DNA of 64,000 nucleotides from Akebia trifoliata (GCA_017979445.1 CM030709.1:6676001-6740000), one strand, 5' to 3'; counted from the stretch's first letter, positions 33,360 to 46,221 are shown. Numbers and translations: made by a program. The notes: generated from the letters alone by a model not told the origin.

Positions 33360-36300
33360 ATGTCGAGTGCTTTGGACATGTCTCTCGACGATCTGATAAA
33401 AAACAACAAGAAATCTGGAGGAGGAGTAGGTGGAAGAGGTAGAGGCCGAGGTGCAGGTGCAGGTACTGGTCCTGGTCCGGCTCGTCGATTTACGAATCGC
33501 GGCGCGAATCGAACCACGCCTTATTCGTTGGGAAAGGTCTGATCTTGAATATCTGATCCTCGATATCTATGTGTTCAATTTCGTTTGGTATCCATAACTT
33601 TTCAATTTTGTTTGAATTTCTGATTTTATTAAATTTTTGTTGTTGGGTTGATCGATTACGTTAACAGCAGGTACAAGCGCCAGATTCAACTTGGAAGCAT
33701 GATTTGTTCACAGATCAGGTGGCAGCTTATACGACACAGGGAGGGCGTGCATCCGCTATCGAGACGGGCACAAAGCTCTACATTTCCAACTTAGAGTATG
33801 GCGTTTCCAACGAGGACATCAAGGTAAGATTTTTTTTCGCTCCGGAGTTTTATATTGAGGTTTCAATCGTGCTTATTAGTATCTCTAGGTGTAAAAACTA
33901 GCAGTTTTACTTGCTGATCCACTTTGGGTTGTTAAAGGAAACTTTTGATTGTTCTTTGTTGGGTTACGGTTCACTTTTGATAGATTTATTAAATGTGGAT
34001 GATGTATTTTTGGAGGAGTCCAACTAGCCTTACTAACTTATTAAGATTTCAACTCTTACTAAGGGTCTTTGGGCTCAACTCGTGGCGTCCAAAAAACATG
34101 ATCCTATGCCACATGGTTGTAGAGGACAAAATTCTATAAACTTCGATTTTTTTTTTTCCGAAAAAATGTTATTTTTTACTGTTGACTTTTAATTTTAAAT
34201 TTGAGAGTTCTGTGGAAGTTCAGTAGCTGTCCATTTTTAAAACCTTTGATCAAGCTCAAAATCCATTTGAGCTCAAGTACCCTTAGTAAGAGTTAAAATC
34301 TTACTAAGTTAGTAAGGAAAGTGTCTTTCTTTTTGGAATGTGCCAAATTGAGGTTAGCCTTATGCATCTGTGGAGAGAAAATGGGATTTCAGGTCATTAC
34401 GAATATGCATAGTTTCTTACTGGAAATGTTTTAACATGTCAATGTTTAAATTTTGGGAGTTATTTTCAGTTTCCGGAATTTTATAGAGTTCAACCAATTT
34501 GGTCAAATCTTATAAAAATTCTAATGTATTTTCTCTTGTCCGAACATGATTTTAGTTGGGATAGTAGCTGATTCTTAGAAGAGGATTTAAGATATTGTAG
34601 TGGATTATTCACCGACTTGTTGGAATCATCTATCTGTTTTGATTTGATAAGGAGTGGTAGCCATAGTCTTCGGTTGAGTTTTTTGGACCTGAGCGAAAAT
34701 TGGGTTTGGTATGAGCTGTGGCCTTGGCGAACTTGAGTCCATTAGTGTATATAATACATATTAAGTTTTTGATTTTCTTAGTTTCTTTTACAATTTCTTC
34801 CGTGCTTCATGTGAATTGTGTCTTTCTTGAGTTTTCTAATGTCGAAATTCCACAATTACCATTCTAGCAATAAAGGTTGAAGATTTTGCAAAATAGTTTG
34901 ATAGATGATTATCAAGAGTAATAATTAAAGTTCTATTAAGAATATTAATGTGAGGTGACACGTTCTTAATTAAACTGCAATCTAGCTGATCCAATTACTC
35001 CTAACTAATCCAATACGGTCCAGTTGTGATTGGAATGAGTATTGAGTATTTTAATTTGGGCATGGGTTGAGTTTGTCAGGCCTTATCTCTGGTTGGGTTG
35101 GGCTTGGGTTAAGTGTTTTTAACACAAGAGTTGGGCTCAGGCTTGGTGCTCCACCTAGCCCGCCCGAGTTCATTAGTGGAAATTTTGTTACCCTTTTTTC
35201 TGGTTATGATCGGTTTGGTATAATATAATTGTTTATTCTTTCTTGTTTTAGTCTCTAGTAGCATGTTGGGTTTCATATGAGTAATCTGGATTGATTAGTA
35301 ATGGATCACCAGTTTTTTTGAAATGTTGGATTAATTGTTACAAGGTGCAACAGCAAAAATGGACACAATATTTAAGAATTATAATTGCTTTAAAGGGAGG
35401 GAGAGAGGGAGTACAATACATATATAGGTCTAGAATTACTAATTGAAGTTAAATTTAATTACAATTCTAAATTAATAAATTAAGTTCAATTTACTAATTA
35501 AAGAAGCAGGCTTTTGTTAAAATAATAAAAATGACATCTTGATGATTTGATGATGTATAGGCAATAACTAAAATACCTTTATTGTATTCTTACAAATGAC
35601 GGATATTAACTTTAGTTAATTGAACTAAAATTTAAAATGATCAAAACTAAATTCAATTTACTAATTGAAGAAGCAGGGTTTTCTTTGGGAATGTTAAACT
35701 AATAAAATACATTTTTTATTATCATTAAGGACGACAAAAAGATTATGAATATGATTGAATAATTAATAATAATACTCTTTCCCCCCTATTATTAAAGGCT
35801 GCAAGAAGAAAATATGGCAGACAAAAACAAACTTATCAATTTTCTTTTTAGATGGTAGAGTATATCAATGTGTGTTTCTAGCACTTTTGCAATAATCCAG
35901 TCCTGTAAACTTCTCCAATGGTTAATGTTTTTTACAATAGTCTTTTAGACTTCCATACCTTTAGAAATTAATTCTGATTCTTCTCTTGCGGCTGACAACA
36001 AAATGGAAAATTAGCACCTTGTTTATCTATCAAAAATAAAAAAAAAGAACCTTATTAAGACATGCTGTGCTAATAAAAATTAGAACCTTGTTGAGACTTG
36101 ATCGTATGTATGGAACTTTATAAAGGCTCGCTGTGCAAATAATGTGGTTTCGTTAAATTATATTGACTACTGATTTCTATAACTTTATATTGGCTTCCTC
36201 ACGTCATTCCTTTTCTTTAATTGAACCCATCTTCTTGTTTTTAAAAATCTAACTTATCTCTGCGCAGGAACTTTTTTCGGAGGTCGGTGATCTGAAACGA

Positions 36301-39300
36301 TATTCAATACATTATGATAGGAGCGGAAGATCAAAGGTATCTTCCCATCAAGTTTGGTCTTATCTTTTCCTTCTGAGGTTTCTGTGTCTGCTGTATTTAA
36401 GAATGATTCCTTCTCTTAGGGAACAGCAGAGGTGGTCTTTTCACGGCGGTCCGATGCTGCAGCAGCTTTCAAGAGATACAACAATGTTCAGCTTGATGGG
36501 AAGCCAATGAAAATAGAGATTATAGGGACAAATATTGTAACTCCCGCTGCTATGCCTCCTGCTACTAATGGCATTCTTGGAAATCCAAATGGTTTCCCAA
36601 GAAGGTACTCATTTCTACTCATTCTATGGTGAAACCTTGGAGCTCAAATGAATCTCAATGGAAAAAAAATGGATTACGTTTGAATACATTTTTCTTTCTG
36701 CAATACTTGGGATAGGTTGCCTCCTTTTACATCAAACATTATTTGATGTTTATTAATTATCCATCAAATAATGCAAAGTCCTAAAAGTGTTTGAATGTAA
36801 GAAAAATATCACATTTTATTTATTATTCCAAAACCAGTATGTGAAAATTTGATCTCAAATACTTAACAAAAAAAATTAGATCCAAAATCAGTATCTGCAA
36901 ATTATAATTTTATATTCACCATGTTCATTTCCTTGTATAAACATAAAACGAACTTAATTTCTTGTTTATCGGCATGTATTCTGGTAGTTGTATGGTTTGA
37001 TAAGTTCACCAGGGTAGTTGTATCATATGCGCTTCATCGAAGTCAGCGGATCTTTCAATCTTCATTCGTTACAATGACTCATCACATTATATTGGTGGTA
37101 TTTGGTGATGATATCATAACTGGTAGCGACAATAAATGGGTAGATAACTTGAAGAAGCATCTGAAGGACTACTTCCATACCTAAGACCTTGGAGAGCTTA
37201 GGTACTTTATAGAGGTCGAATTGGCAAGACCCAGGATAAGAATTAATCTATCTCAGGGGAAGTATTTACCTGATTTTTTTGGATGAGACCGGACTATTAG
37301 GGACTGATCCAATTGATATTCCGATGGATCTCAACTACAAATTGGTCGTAGACCAAGGAGAGTTGATTGAGGATTCCTCTAGGCATCTGCATCACAGACT
37401 TGTGGGTAAAAAATGTTCAAGGTGGTCATTACTTAGAACACTTCGAGATATTTAAAAGATGTTGATAGCTATAAACTCATGTACAAGTCAAATGGCCATC
37501 AAATGGTGGAAGATTATTCTAATGCTGACTAGGCTGGATCTCCTTCTGTTAGGTTTTCTATGGATTACTGTTCATTTGTAGGAGGTGACCTTGCCACATG
37601 GAAAGGCAAGAGGCAATGACTAGGCCATATCTAGGGCAGGAGCATAATACATAGTTACGGTTTACACTTTATTTGAGCTCATTTGGTTGAAAACTCTCTA
37701 TGGTCCTGTGATTGAAGGTAGAGATGAGTCTGTGAGGCTATATTGTGACAATTAATCCATTTCCCATATCACCAAAAAATTTGGATTTTTTTAGTAGAAC
37801 TAAGCGTAATGAAGTAGATTTGGGACAGGCTGATTGGCAAGTGTGGCATTAGAAGAGCTGTGATGGATTGGCCGAGAGAAATCCAGTGGTTATGGGTAAC
37901 CTCAAGGAGCAACTCCTTTGCTGCCAACTTAAGAAAAGTGTGTTTTTGTGCCTTCATCTATTGTGTATGGAGGGAACGGTGCACCAGAAAATTCAGGAAC
38001 AAATCCAAGACCCTCTTGAGAGTTTATGAGGCTATAACTTTTGAAATCAGGGAGAGGTTCTCTGTGAATGATCAATTGGTTGTGGATGAACCTTCTAGTA
38101 GAGCAATTGCTGATCTTGGGAACATTGCGGTCTCCTTCAAAAGCTCAATGCCTTTCAAGTCTCAAGTGTAGATGGAAGCCTCCTGACCTTGGTGTTGGAT
38201 GATTAATTCTGATGGTTCCCTTAAAGAGTTCTGGCGGCGGTCTTGGGGGGGTGGGGGGGGGGGGGGGGGGTGAGGCAGGGGCTATCATCAAAGATGAAGG
38301 AGAGGTCATTGCAGCCTGGGCAGAATGTTCTCAAGGCAAGACTGTTTTATGGCATGAACTTAGAGCCATCCTTGGAGGTATTCAGTTAGCCCTCACCCTT
38401 GGTGGTCGAAGGATTACAGTTGGCTCGGATTCCTTAACATCGGTGAAAATTCTATCTCATCAGATGGAGTCCTTGGAAGGAGAAATCCATGGTTAATCAG
38501 ATTGCAGTTCTTTGACAATGTTGCCTTTCTTGTCATATTTAGAGAAACCAATAGATCAGCTGATAGGCTAGCTAGGTGGCTCCTGAGTCTCCAAAATGTG
38601 TATTTTTCTCCTTCCACTCTTCCTAGTGAGATTATTGACATTGTAAGGGAGGATGCTGATGGGCATCCCTGTGTAAGGTTGTAGTTGTTTTTCTTCTTGT
38701 TGGGGATCTGCCTAAACCCCAATTACCTATAAAAAAGAGAGTAGATTGTAATGTTATTTGAGATGAGGTTGCCAACATTGAGATTTCCACTCCACATGGA
38801 AAGTCATTGAATCAAATTGTCATATGTTCACCAAGGCACTTGTACCTAGTCAATTAGATTAGGCTTATTCCAGTTTCCAAGTTGGGCATTAATTATATGT
38901 ATGCTCTATCATGACGGGGATGTTAATGCGATCATAATATAGTGCACTTAACATTGTTTTTTTTTCCATTCGGTAACTAGTTCAGGGGGTAGCATATATA
39001 TTTCTGTTTTATTCACTCATTAGTGGCATTTTGGTAAAAGTACTGTTTTGGGAAATATAAGGGAGAGGCCATATGATGCGGGACACAAATCAAGCCTTTA
39101 GTCACGGGTTTGAATGGAAATTTTGGAATTATTTATATTACAACTTGTTTGAGTCTAGAGTTATTTTATTTTATTTTATTGGGATTAGTTTTAAATTATA
39201 TTATTTGATTTTTTTTTTTGTCTTAATTATTTTAGAAATCCTATAAGAGTTTATGTACTATTCATGTCATTTTTCTTTAGGCCTTATTTTGAGAAGTCAA

Positions 39301-42300
39301 AATTTGTATTGGGTCGATTTTGTGTCATTTGATAGATTATTTAATTACCTATCCAATGGACCTAAGATTTCACAATTCCGATGAATTTTGAGAAAGTTAT
39401 GGCCAAAATACCGATGGAATGTCAATCTTACACAAGATTGACTTTTTTCAAGGTCAAAAGAATCCATTTTTATGTAATTTTAGGATTAAGATTTTGAATC
39501 TAGCCTATATATAGGGTTATTGTAATTTTAAGATTAGGGTTTTGAGTCTAGCCTATATATATATATATATGACTATTGTAATTATTTTAATTAGTTTATG
39601 GAATAAAAAGAAATTTTATAGCTCTTCCAGTGATTGGAGATCATCCATCTTTGTGTGATTCCAAGAAACCTTTGGTGTGATTCCAAGGTATTATCTTTTT
39701 TTATTTTTCTACGTTCTTCTCATCTTTTCCATTTTTATTTTTTATTTTCTTGAAATCTTAAATTCTTGAATCTTGAACCCCTTCCCATATTCTTTAAGCA
39801 TAACCTTACAAACCGTAACTTTAACAATTTCCTTTATCCTATTGAAAATATCGTAATTTGCAAAACTTTGTGTTTTACATCTCAATAGCCAACTGGGATT
39901 TTGGAAACCCTTTCTTTCTCAGGAGAAAAAAACTTTTCAATAATATTTTTTTTCTTCATTGCCACTTAATTGGCCTTTCCACCACCCTTCCTAAAGTATA
40001 ACAGCCCTAAAATCGAACATACCTAGGTTTTCTCGCATACCATATTGTTGCATGCATCCGTCCCTCACTTTTTTTCTTACTCTGATGTAATAAAACCCCA
40101 ATTTGTTACATTACTTTTGAAGTGTGATTACCTTTTCTTGCATATTTATATTGTTTTTCTTGCGCCAACTTTTGAAGGGGTTTCATTTTATGTTTTTTAA
40201 TTTCCACCATCCCTCTTTAGGCCATGACAATTTGTCTGTGTTCCTGTGTTCCACCTATGCCAGAAATTTCCCAAAATGAAAGACCAAGAGGATTATGGAA
40301 CTTTTCTTGTTTTTGAATATTACATCTTGACCTTCCGAATATGGAAATGCAATAGTCCTTCAACCTTTAAATTTCAATTTTGTGAAATGTCATTTTTTTC
40401 CTTCACTATCTAGATGGTATGCTTTAGCTTTAAGATAATTCTAGATACCTCTCCATGCATTCACAGATGAAGCTCCACTTCCTTTGTATACAGCTAGAAA
40501 ATGGGTTATAACTTATTGACGCATTCCACGATTAGTAGATGATGCATAGGACACGATCCTGAGTTTTCCAACCTTTTTTGTTGTTTTTTTTCCAATCTCC
40601 AATGTGGGTTTTCTTTCTGGCAACAATGGAGTAGAGTAACTAATGCATATTTGTTACATTTGTCTGTCCAATTATATGAGAGTATCATTATAGGGGTTTT
40701 CGGTGATGTTTCATTGTGGAACTCAAAGATCTATTTAAAGTATTCAAATGCAAATATCATCACTGAAGTCTTATCCCAAAAGTTTGGGGTTGGCTGAAGA
40801 ATCTTGTTCCTTCATTCAATTCTGTCTAAAGCAATATATTTTCCCCCCTTTTTATGGCAGCATGTCCATTTCCCCTCTCACTACTGCAATTGACATTCAT
40901 TTGGGACTTCCTCGCTCATTTAGAACCTTCAATTTGTACATCCCTTCTACTTGGGCTGTGAGCGAGCTATTTTTATCGATTTTCTTTTAGTTGATTGCCT
41001 ATTGGGACTCGAGTACATTTTCACAAATGCATGCATTTCTAATTTTATATTTTGGTCTTTTTACTCATTATTCACATCGTTGCTACACAATCTATTAATC
41101 GCCAGACATTGAACTTCATAATGTATAGCTGGTCTTTCTGATATCTGTTTTATTATTATTATTTTTTTATTCGATTGGGTTGTGTCTTTTACCGACTTCA
41201 GAAACTCACCTCCATTTTAATCATCCAACTCTAATTCCATGAGCAACATCCTCAATCTATCTATTTTTATGTATTATGGTACCAACGTTACGAAAATGTT
41301 TGATTTATGGTGTTTCCTTGTCCATCAAGGCAAATAAACTGCTTCTAGTCCTTGAGGCAATTTCATTTGCTGTTGAAAATTCTATACTAACAATGGGGAG
41401 AATTGTTCCCCTTCCAGGGTTCTTAAGACATTTTATTTCACACTTAAATGCTAGTGTTCTCCTAAATTGTTTGATCATCCATTGCTTGATTTTAGAATGT
41501 GAAAAAGAAAGTGTGTGTGTGTGTGTGTGTGTGTTAAGGGTTTAGAAGTTTCAAAATGGGCTTATTTTTTGTGAGGATGATCTCCATTCTCCACATCATA
41601 GAGATCATGGGCCCCATTCTGAAACTTTTAGAGGGTTGGAGTTTCAATATCTTCTCTTTGAAAAAGAGGCATCTCTGGGCTATCATTCCTTCAGCCATTG
41701 CTTGGGGTCTTTGGAGAGAGCGCAACAACAGGGTATTCCATAACAAGGAGAATTCGACTTACACAGTGATTTTAGAGATTATGGGGTTTCTTTTTCTTTG
41801 GTCAAAGTTGAGTAGAGATTTTGAGGGAGTGTGCTTCCAAGATTTTGTTTTTAATTGGGAAGCTATTTGTGTTTAGTTCCATCCCTCAGTGGACGGGTTT
41901 TCCTTTCTTAGTTTTTCTTCTTGTCATTTTTTTTTGTCTTGTATTTGGGGGCTATCTCAGCCTCCTCTTCTCGCTTTCTTCATTAATATAATTTATATTT
42001 ATCAAAAACAAAAAAAAATTTGTCAAGGGGGTTGTCTCCTGATCCCAACCAATATATAGGGCTGTCAACGGATACCTATCCGATCGGATAGTGCTATATC
42101 CGAATTCGAATCCGAAAAAAATACTACTATCCAAATTCGAATTCGAATCTGATCGGATATCCCTAATAAACATTCGAATTCGAATCCGAAAAATATATCG
42201 GATATCCGATAATATTCGATCCGATAAAATATCCTACGAAATACCGTCATCCTCAATCTGTCGGAGTTCGCACGGTCGAACCCACAAATTTCATCCGAAA

Positions 42301-42476
42301 AATCACTCCGTTCAGATCGGAGAGAGAGAGAGAGAGAATGTACCGACTGGTTCAGATCCGAGAGAGAGAGAGAGAGAATATACCTGGATGCTCGTCGGCC
42401 GGAGAAGACGTGTCGGAGTTCACACAGTCGAAACCCACATATTTTCTTCGAAAAATCACTCCGACTTGTTCAGATC

Positions 42477-42531
<55 letters not shown>

Positions 42532-43343
42532 TACCTAATGGTCGCCGACCGGAGAAGACAACGGTGGTTACTGGTTACGGAGTTCGATCGAAACCATGTG
42601 CCTGTTACGTCGTCTGGGTTCTAGTTCTTCACGTTTGAAGATGGTTGGGAGAGAAGATAAAGGTTAAAAAATAAAATTTTGTTATATGACATGAATACAT
42701 AACACGATATATACATATAAAAAAAGTTTTGTTGTAAAACATAAATACATAATATATATATTATTATCGAAGCGGATATTATCGAATCGGATATCGCGAT
42801 ATCCGAATTCTTATCCGAAACTCATTCGAATATAAAACTGACATCTGAATCCGAATCCGATATTTGAAATTTTCGGATAATATCCTATTTTTCGAATTCA
42901 GATTTCGGCTATCCATTGACACCCCTACCAATATATGTATTCCTTTTGTACACCTATCTCACGTTGTCATCATTCATTTATTTAATCTATTTTTTAAGCA
43001 TCCAATAACAATAGATCTGGAATTGTTTTCTTCTTGTACTTGGCATATGTTATACTTACTAAAAAGAGCAGTTAGGGCTTGCATGTTATATCACAATCTT
43101 ATAGTTGTCATGCTTACTTTTTTTGCTAGGTATGATTATAATATATTTGATGTGATAATGAACAGTGGACCGGGAAGGGGTGGAGCTATGACACGTCCTA
43201 GAGGTGGTGGTGGTGGTGGCGGCCGTGGTTTTGGGAGGGGTGGCCGTGGACGGGGCAGAGGAGGTCGTGGTGAACAGGTATCCGCTGAAGATCTTGATGC
43301 CGAGTTAGAGAAGTACCATTCAGAATCAATGCAAATAAACTAA
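33360..43343 (+). CDS. ALY: THO complex subunit 4 / ALY-REF mRNA export factor, 254 aa
   Basis: Five exons: 33360-33536, 33668-33823, 36268-36336, 36420-36604 and 43166-43343. Phases agree and the total is 255 codons. The protein acts in the nucleus as an adaptor that links spliced mRNA and the helicase UAP56 to the export receptor. It has an N-terminal UAP56-binding motif (SALDMSLDDLIKNN, residues 3-16), an RGG-rich stretch (20-42), one RRM (about 94-170, with RNP2-like LYISNL at 96-101 and RNP1-like KGTAEVVF at 134-141), a second Gly/Arg-rich block (about 200-230) and a C-terminal UAP56-binding motif (SAEDLDAELEKYHSE). Intron 1 ends in a tandem acceptor CAGCAG (33665-33670), allowing 254 or 253 residues. 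Intron 4 is 6561 bp, swollen by mobile elements, and separates the C-terminal exon from the rest. Plants have several ALY paralogues; which one this is cannot be told. Confidence 0.95.
34015..34329 (+). mobile_element. hAT-type MITE family A/B/C, copy B, in ALY intron 2
   Basis: This 315-bp element has exact 8-bp flanks TTTTTGGA (34007-34014 and 34330-34337). It begins GGAGTCCAACTAGCC and ends so that the reverse complement starts GAAAGACACTTTCC, each followed by the shared TTACTAACTTA(G/T)TAAGATTT. This is the best-preserved copy and defines the family borders. Confidence 0.88.
36920..37830 (+). pseudogene. Decayed copia RT/RNase H relic in ALY intron 4
   Basis: Broken frames still read a copia reverse-transcriptase palm region (VVFGDDIITGSDN, where YVDD should be) followed by LKKHLKDYFHT, DLGELRYF and LSQGKYL. 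Further on come RNase H-like pieces (YSNADWAGSP, GGDLATWKGKRQ). Many stops and frameshifts separate them. It is old and unrelated in age to the intact copia element. Confidence 0.75.
37831..38690 (+). pseudogene. LINE relic (zinc-binding RT region and RNase H) in ALY intron 4
   Basis: A zf-RVT-like piece (ANLRKVCFCAFIYCVWRERC, about 37925-37985) is followed by an RNase H-like piece (about 38210-38690). The latter has GGLGGV, IIKDEGEVIAAWAE, WHELRAILGGIQLAL, VGSDSLTSVKIL and FRETNRSADRLARWL. This is the typical 3' half of plant non-LTR retrotransposons. A G-run at about 38240-38270 and several stops break the frame. Confidence 0.7.
39060..39640 (+). mobile_element. Possible solo-LTR remnant in ALY intron 4
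   Basis: Sequence with AGCCTATATATAGGGTTATT and a partly repeated AGCCTATATATATATATAT about 50 bp later resembles the promoter and R region of a plant LTR. No terminal motifs or target duplications could be fixed. Tentative. Confidence 0.25.
41540..41880 (+). pseudogene. LINE fragment with a family G hairpin at its left end
   Basis: About 41640-41880 encodes WSFNIFSLKKRHLWAIIPSA and AWGLWRERNNRVF, a zf-RVT-type region of a plant LINE. The start of the region (41540-41635) is instead a GTGAGGATGATCTC hairpin like those at 24589-24830. Since both share one open frame, the G hairpin seems to have been captured or inserted next to the LINE fragment. Confidence 0.55.
42057..42927. mobile_element. 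hAT-type element (871 bp) in ALY intron 4
   Basis: It has exact 8-bp flanks CCAATATA (42049-42056 and 42928-42935). The ends are TAGGGCTGTCAACGGATA and, inverted from the right, TAGGGGTGTCAATGGATA. Subterminal regions are dense in ATTCGAATTCGAATCCGA- and CGGATATCCGAT-type palindromes. The middle carries GA microsatellites in about 150-bp near-repeats (42259-42409 and 42410-42560). Open frames across it are low-complexity. Confidence 0.9.
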
Positions 43344-45023
43344 GCTATAGGTTGTTTACTTTATGTCACTGCATGTTTGATGCTGCATCTCCCAAGTATT
43401 GTGTGTTTCTACTGATGTGCTACTCTTTTGACCAAAGTTTGGAGAAAAAACTAGTGTCTGGGTTTTGGAATTTTATCATTTCTTGCTTAGTTCCCCCGCC
43501 CAGTTTATTTAACATAGTACTTAAACACACAGCTGTTGATTGAGCTTTGTACCCCATTATTCTGGTTTTGTTAGCTTTATCTTAAATCTTTTGGTTCTTC
43601 TTAACCCACATGTGAGGGCATGGTTGTCCTTTTTTATCCAAGCAAAGTTTTAAAAAAAAAACGTCAGCCATGATGATTATCGACAAGGAAGGAATGCTAT
43701 AAGAGGTCGTCCATTGATCGATACAAAACTTCTGGGAGCTTCTTTGTGGATTATTACACAGGAAGGAGGTCGTCCATGATATGATCATCATCGATAAAGG
43801 AGGAATGCTGGAAGAGGTTGACTATTGATCGATACAAAGCTTGTGTGGATTATCACGCAGGTTAGATTTCAGTTGAAGGTAGTTTTCTTCATGTTTCCCT
43901 TCCTTATTATTTATCTAACAACAGGTTCTTTTCTCCATCTGAGAATGTTGTGTAACCTTTGCAATGTTAAGTAGTTTTGGATTAGCTGTAAATGGTGCAG
44001 TTTTCTCTGTTGGCAAGTTTGGTTACATTAGTCTCTTCTATTATTCTCACTGATGTATTTTTTCTGAAAAATTCAACTATTCAATTTTTTTTTTCTGGAG
44101 CCTTTCTGCACCTCAATACAATTGTTCTGGATTCCTTAAGTTTTATGTGCTGTCATGGAAAAAACTGAGACTAGCTGATATCTTTGTTGTTTTTTTTTTT
44201 TTTTTACACACAAAAGAAGATAAGTTATCAGTTATTCATTCGAGGGAAGTGACCTTGCAATTCTACTGCTACAGTGATGATGATCTGAATTCTGAACTCT
44301 TGTTGATAAGAAAGTGTTAGTTTTCCTATGTGGTTTTAAAGATTCAATGGCAATAAGTTACCAAATTCAGTCTTACTAGACCAACCATAAACTGGTACAA
44401 AGTGAAGTAGTTTGTGGTACAGTTCATTTCGGATTTGTGGGAATGATTTGCAAATTAAATCATTATAGTTTGTTGCTTAGAGAACTTTCTCTTCATCTTA
44501 AGAGAAGCAACTAAAGAAATTTTGTGCTACATACCCACCCACTTGTCCCAACGATTTGAATATGAATTAAATTCTTTCAGACGTGAACAAAGCTAAAATT
44601 TCTTCCAAGCAGAGGCTTAGTAAAAATAAATAATATAAGATAAAGGTGTACTACTTATTTTTCAACCTCTTTGAGGGACAAGGGCTGGGGTTTAACCCAC
44701 AACTTCTTAGGTGCATTGCAATGTATCGACCCAGCAATTAGGCTCAAGACATGGTACATAAAATTTTCTCCGTTATCTAACATTTGATTGGCAAACCTAT
44801 TCATCCATCCATTAATGTTTGGCACCCTATTTTGAAGTTATATTTTATTTTATATTATTAATTCATAGGCAATGATTTCTTGAAAAGCCACAGATGTGGT
44901 TGAGCTGCCTTCGCCTGTCATCCCCTATTTCTTGCCGTTACTTCCTTGAATTCAGCTCGATGAGAGAACTAGGGCCGAGCTTAATGCTGGGCATCGTTTC
45001 CTTTTAGCAATAAAAAAAGAAAA
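43344..45023. other. ALY 3' region and intergenic sequence
   Basis: A duplicated unit of about 95 bp lies at 43669-43766 and 43771-43862 (GGAATGCT, AAGAGGT, ATTGATCGATACAAA in both), probably in the 3' UTR or just beyond it. The ALY poly(A) site is not certain. No other gene is seen. Confidence 0.45.
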
Positions 45024-45476
45024 GAAAAATTATGGCGGAGGGATTTTTTTTCTAATTAATCCCTAAGTTTTAGGGCTTATCCTAATTGTCTATTTAGTAA
45101 AACTTTCTTTTTCTAATCAGTTCCTAGACCACATTCACCACATTTCTCACTATTGAATGCCGTAACTGTTTGATATCACCGTTTTCATAAAAAAACAAAC
45201 TGGATTTTCGACATCCCAATCAAGTTTTGGAGATTCTATTCTGTCAGAAAGGTTTTTCCAAACTTTTTGAAGACAAGTGAAAATTACGATTTTTTTTCAA
45301 TTTTTTTCTTCATTTTTTGATAAAAATCGATCAAGGATGGTTCTTTTGCTTTGAAATCATCTAAGACAAGTCGTTCATCTCAAGTTTTTAGTTGATTTTT
45401 CCATGTATTTTAGTTGATAAAATTCAAAAATGAAGATGGGTGTGTTTTACCAGTGTTGAGTTCAACATTTTGAAAA

Positions 45477-46221
45477 AGGATCGACTAGTTGCACACCAAC
45501 CTTGAAAGTATCTTTGTTTCATGGATTTTTTTTAAACCACTATTTAACCTACTTGTTGCACTTCAATACCTAACATTTGGGGTTTAAAGCTTATTCATCT
45601 TCCTCTGTATCATCTGCTCGTGCTCTGCTTTGCTCATGATCTTTACTCGTTCTATATTTTCTTGTGATTGATTTTGCTTGTTTATTTTTGTTGTTATTCT
45701 TATTTCACTTTCCATGTAACTTCCAATGGGAAATGAGAGATGTTGTTTACTTGCTTGTATATGAAAAGGAGTATTGTTATATGTAGATTTTCTTTAATGA
45801 AATCTTTCTTTGTGTTGCTATTATAGTTTGGTTGCAAAGTTCCAGTCCACACTCCATATTCACTATTGTAAGAAGTGCGGACAAAGCACTTCGTAAAAAA
45901 TCTTTGCAACCCTCCTACCAATAATTTATTTATGTTTCTTTTACAAGTTGAACGACTTTTCAAGGGATCACTAATGCATTTCTTTGCAAAATGATTTCGA
46001 AACCTAGAACTTCCGTAACCATGCATAGTTTCTAAACCAACAATAATTTTTGTGGGCATAATTGAAGAAGAAAGGGAAAAAAAAAATTAAATAAAAAGGA
46101 ATGAGTACAACATTTTTTAAATTATTTTGGGGGGTGAAATCATCCAAATGAAGTGCAAAGGGTAATTTTTGAAGTGATGAAGTGCAATTAGTAATGGGTG
46201 GTGTGCAACTGATTGATCCCT
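45477..46221 (-). mobile_element. TIR element family F, copy F1, nested in D2
   Basis: The ends match inverted: AGGATCGACTAGTTGCACAC on the left, AGGGATCAATCAGTTGCACA from the right. It is in opposite orientation to F2 (55933-56750), with which it shares the subterminal TGCAATTAGT and ATGCCCAC(A/G)(A/T)AAATTATTGTT. Flanks TTTGAAAA and TTAAAAAA are too degraded to prove a duplication. Confidence 0.65.
45700..46059 (-). CDS. Uncharacterised 119-aa frame inside F1
   Basis: The frame starts MPTKIIVGLETMHGYGSSRF and contains basic, non-repetitive sequence with CISDPLKSRSTCKRNINKLL. It lies wholly within transposon copy F1. In the other copy, F2, the same start (ATGCCCACG) is followed at once by a stop, so the frame is not conserved between the two. 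I recognise no family. It may be a fragment of a captured gene or of a lost transposase, or chance. Confidence 0.25.
   Translation of the reverse strand: MPTKIIVGLETMHGYGSSRFRNHFAKKCISDPLKSRSTCKRNINKLLVGGLQRFFTKCFVRTSYNSEYGVWTGTLQPNYNSNTKKDFIKENLHITILLFIYKQVNNISHFPLEVTWKVK

Noticed and set aside
33326..33517. Minus-strand proline-rich frame
   Set aside because: Antisense of the Gly/Arg-rich first exon of ALY; low complexity.
42091..42624. 177-codon frame rich in Arg-Glu repeats
   Set aside because: It arises from GA microsatellites and palindromes of the hAT element; no real protein signature.
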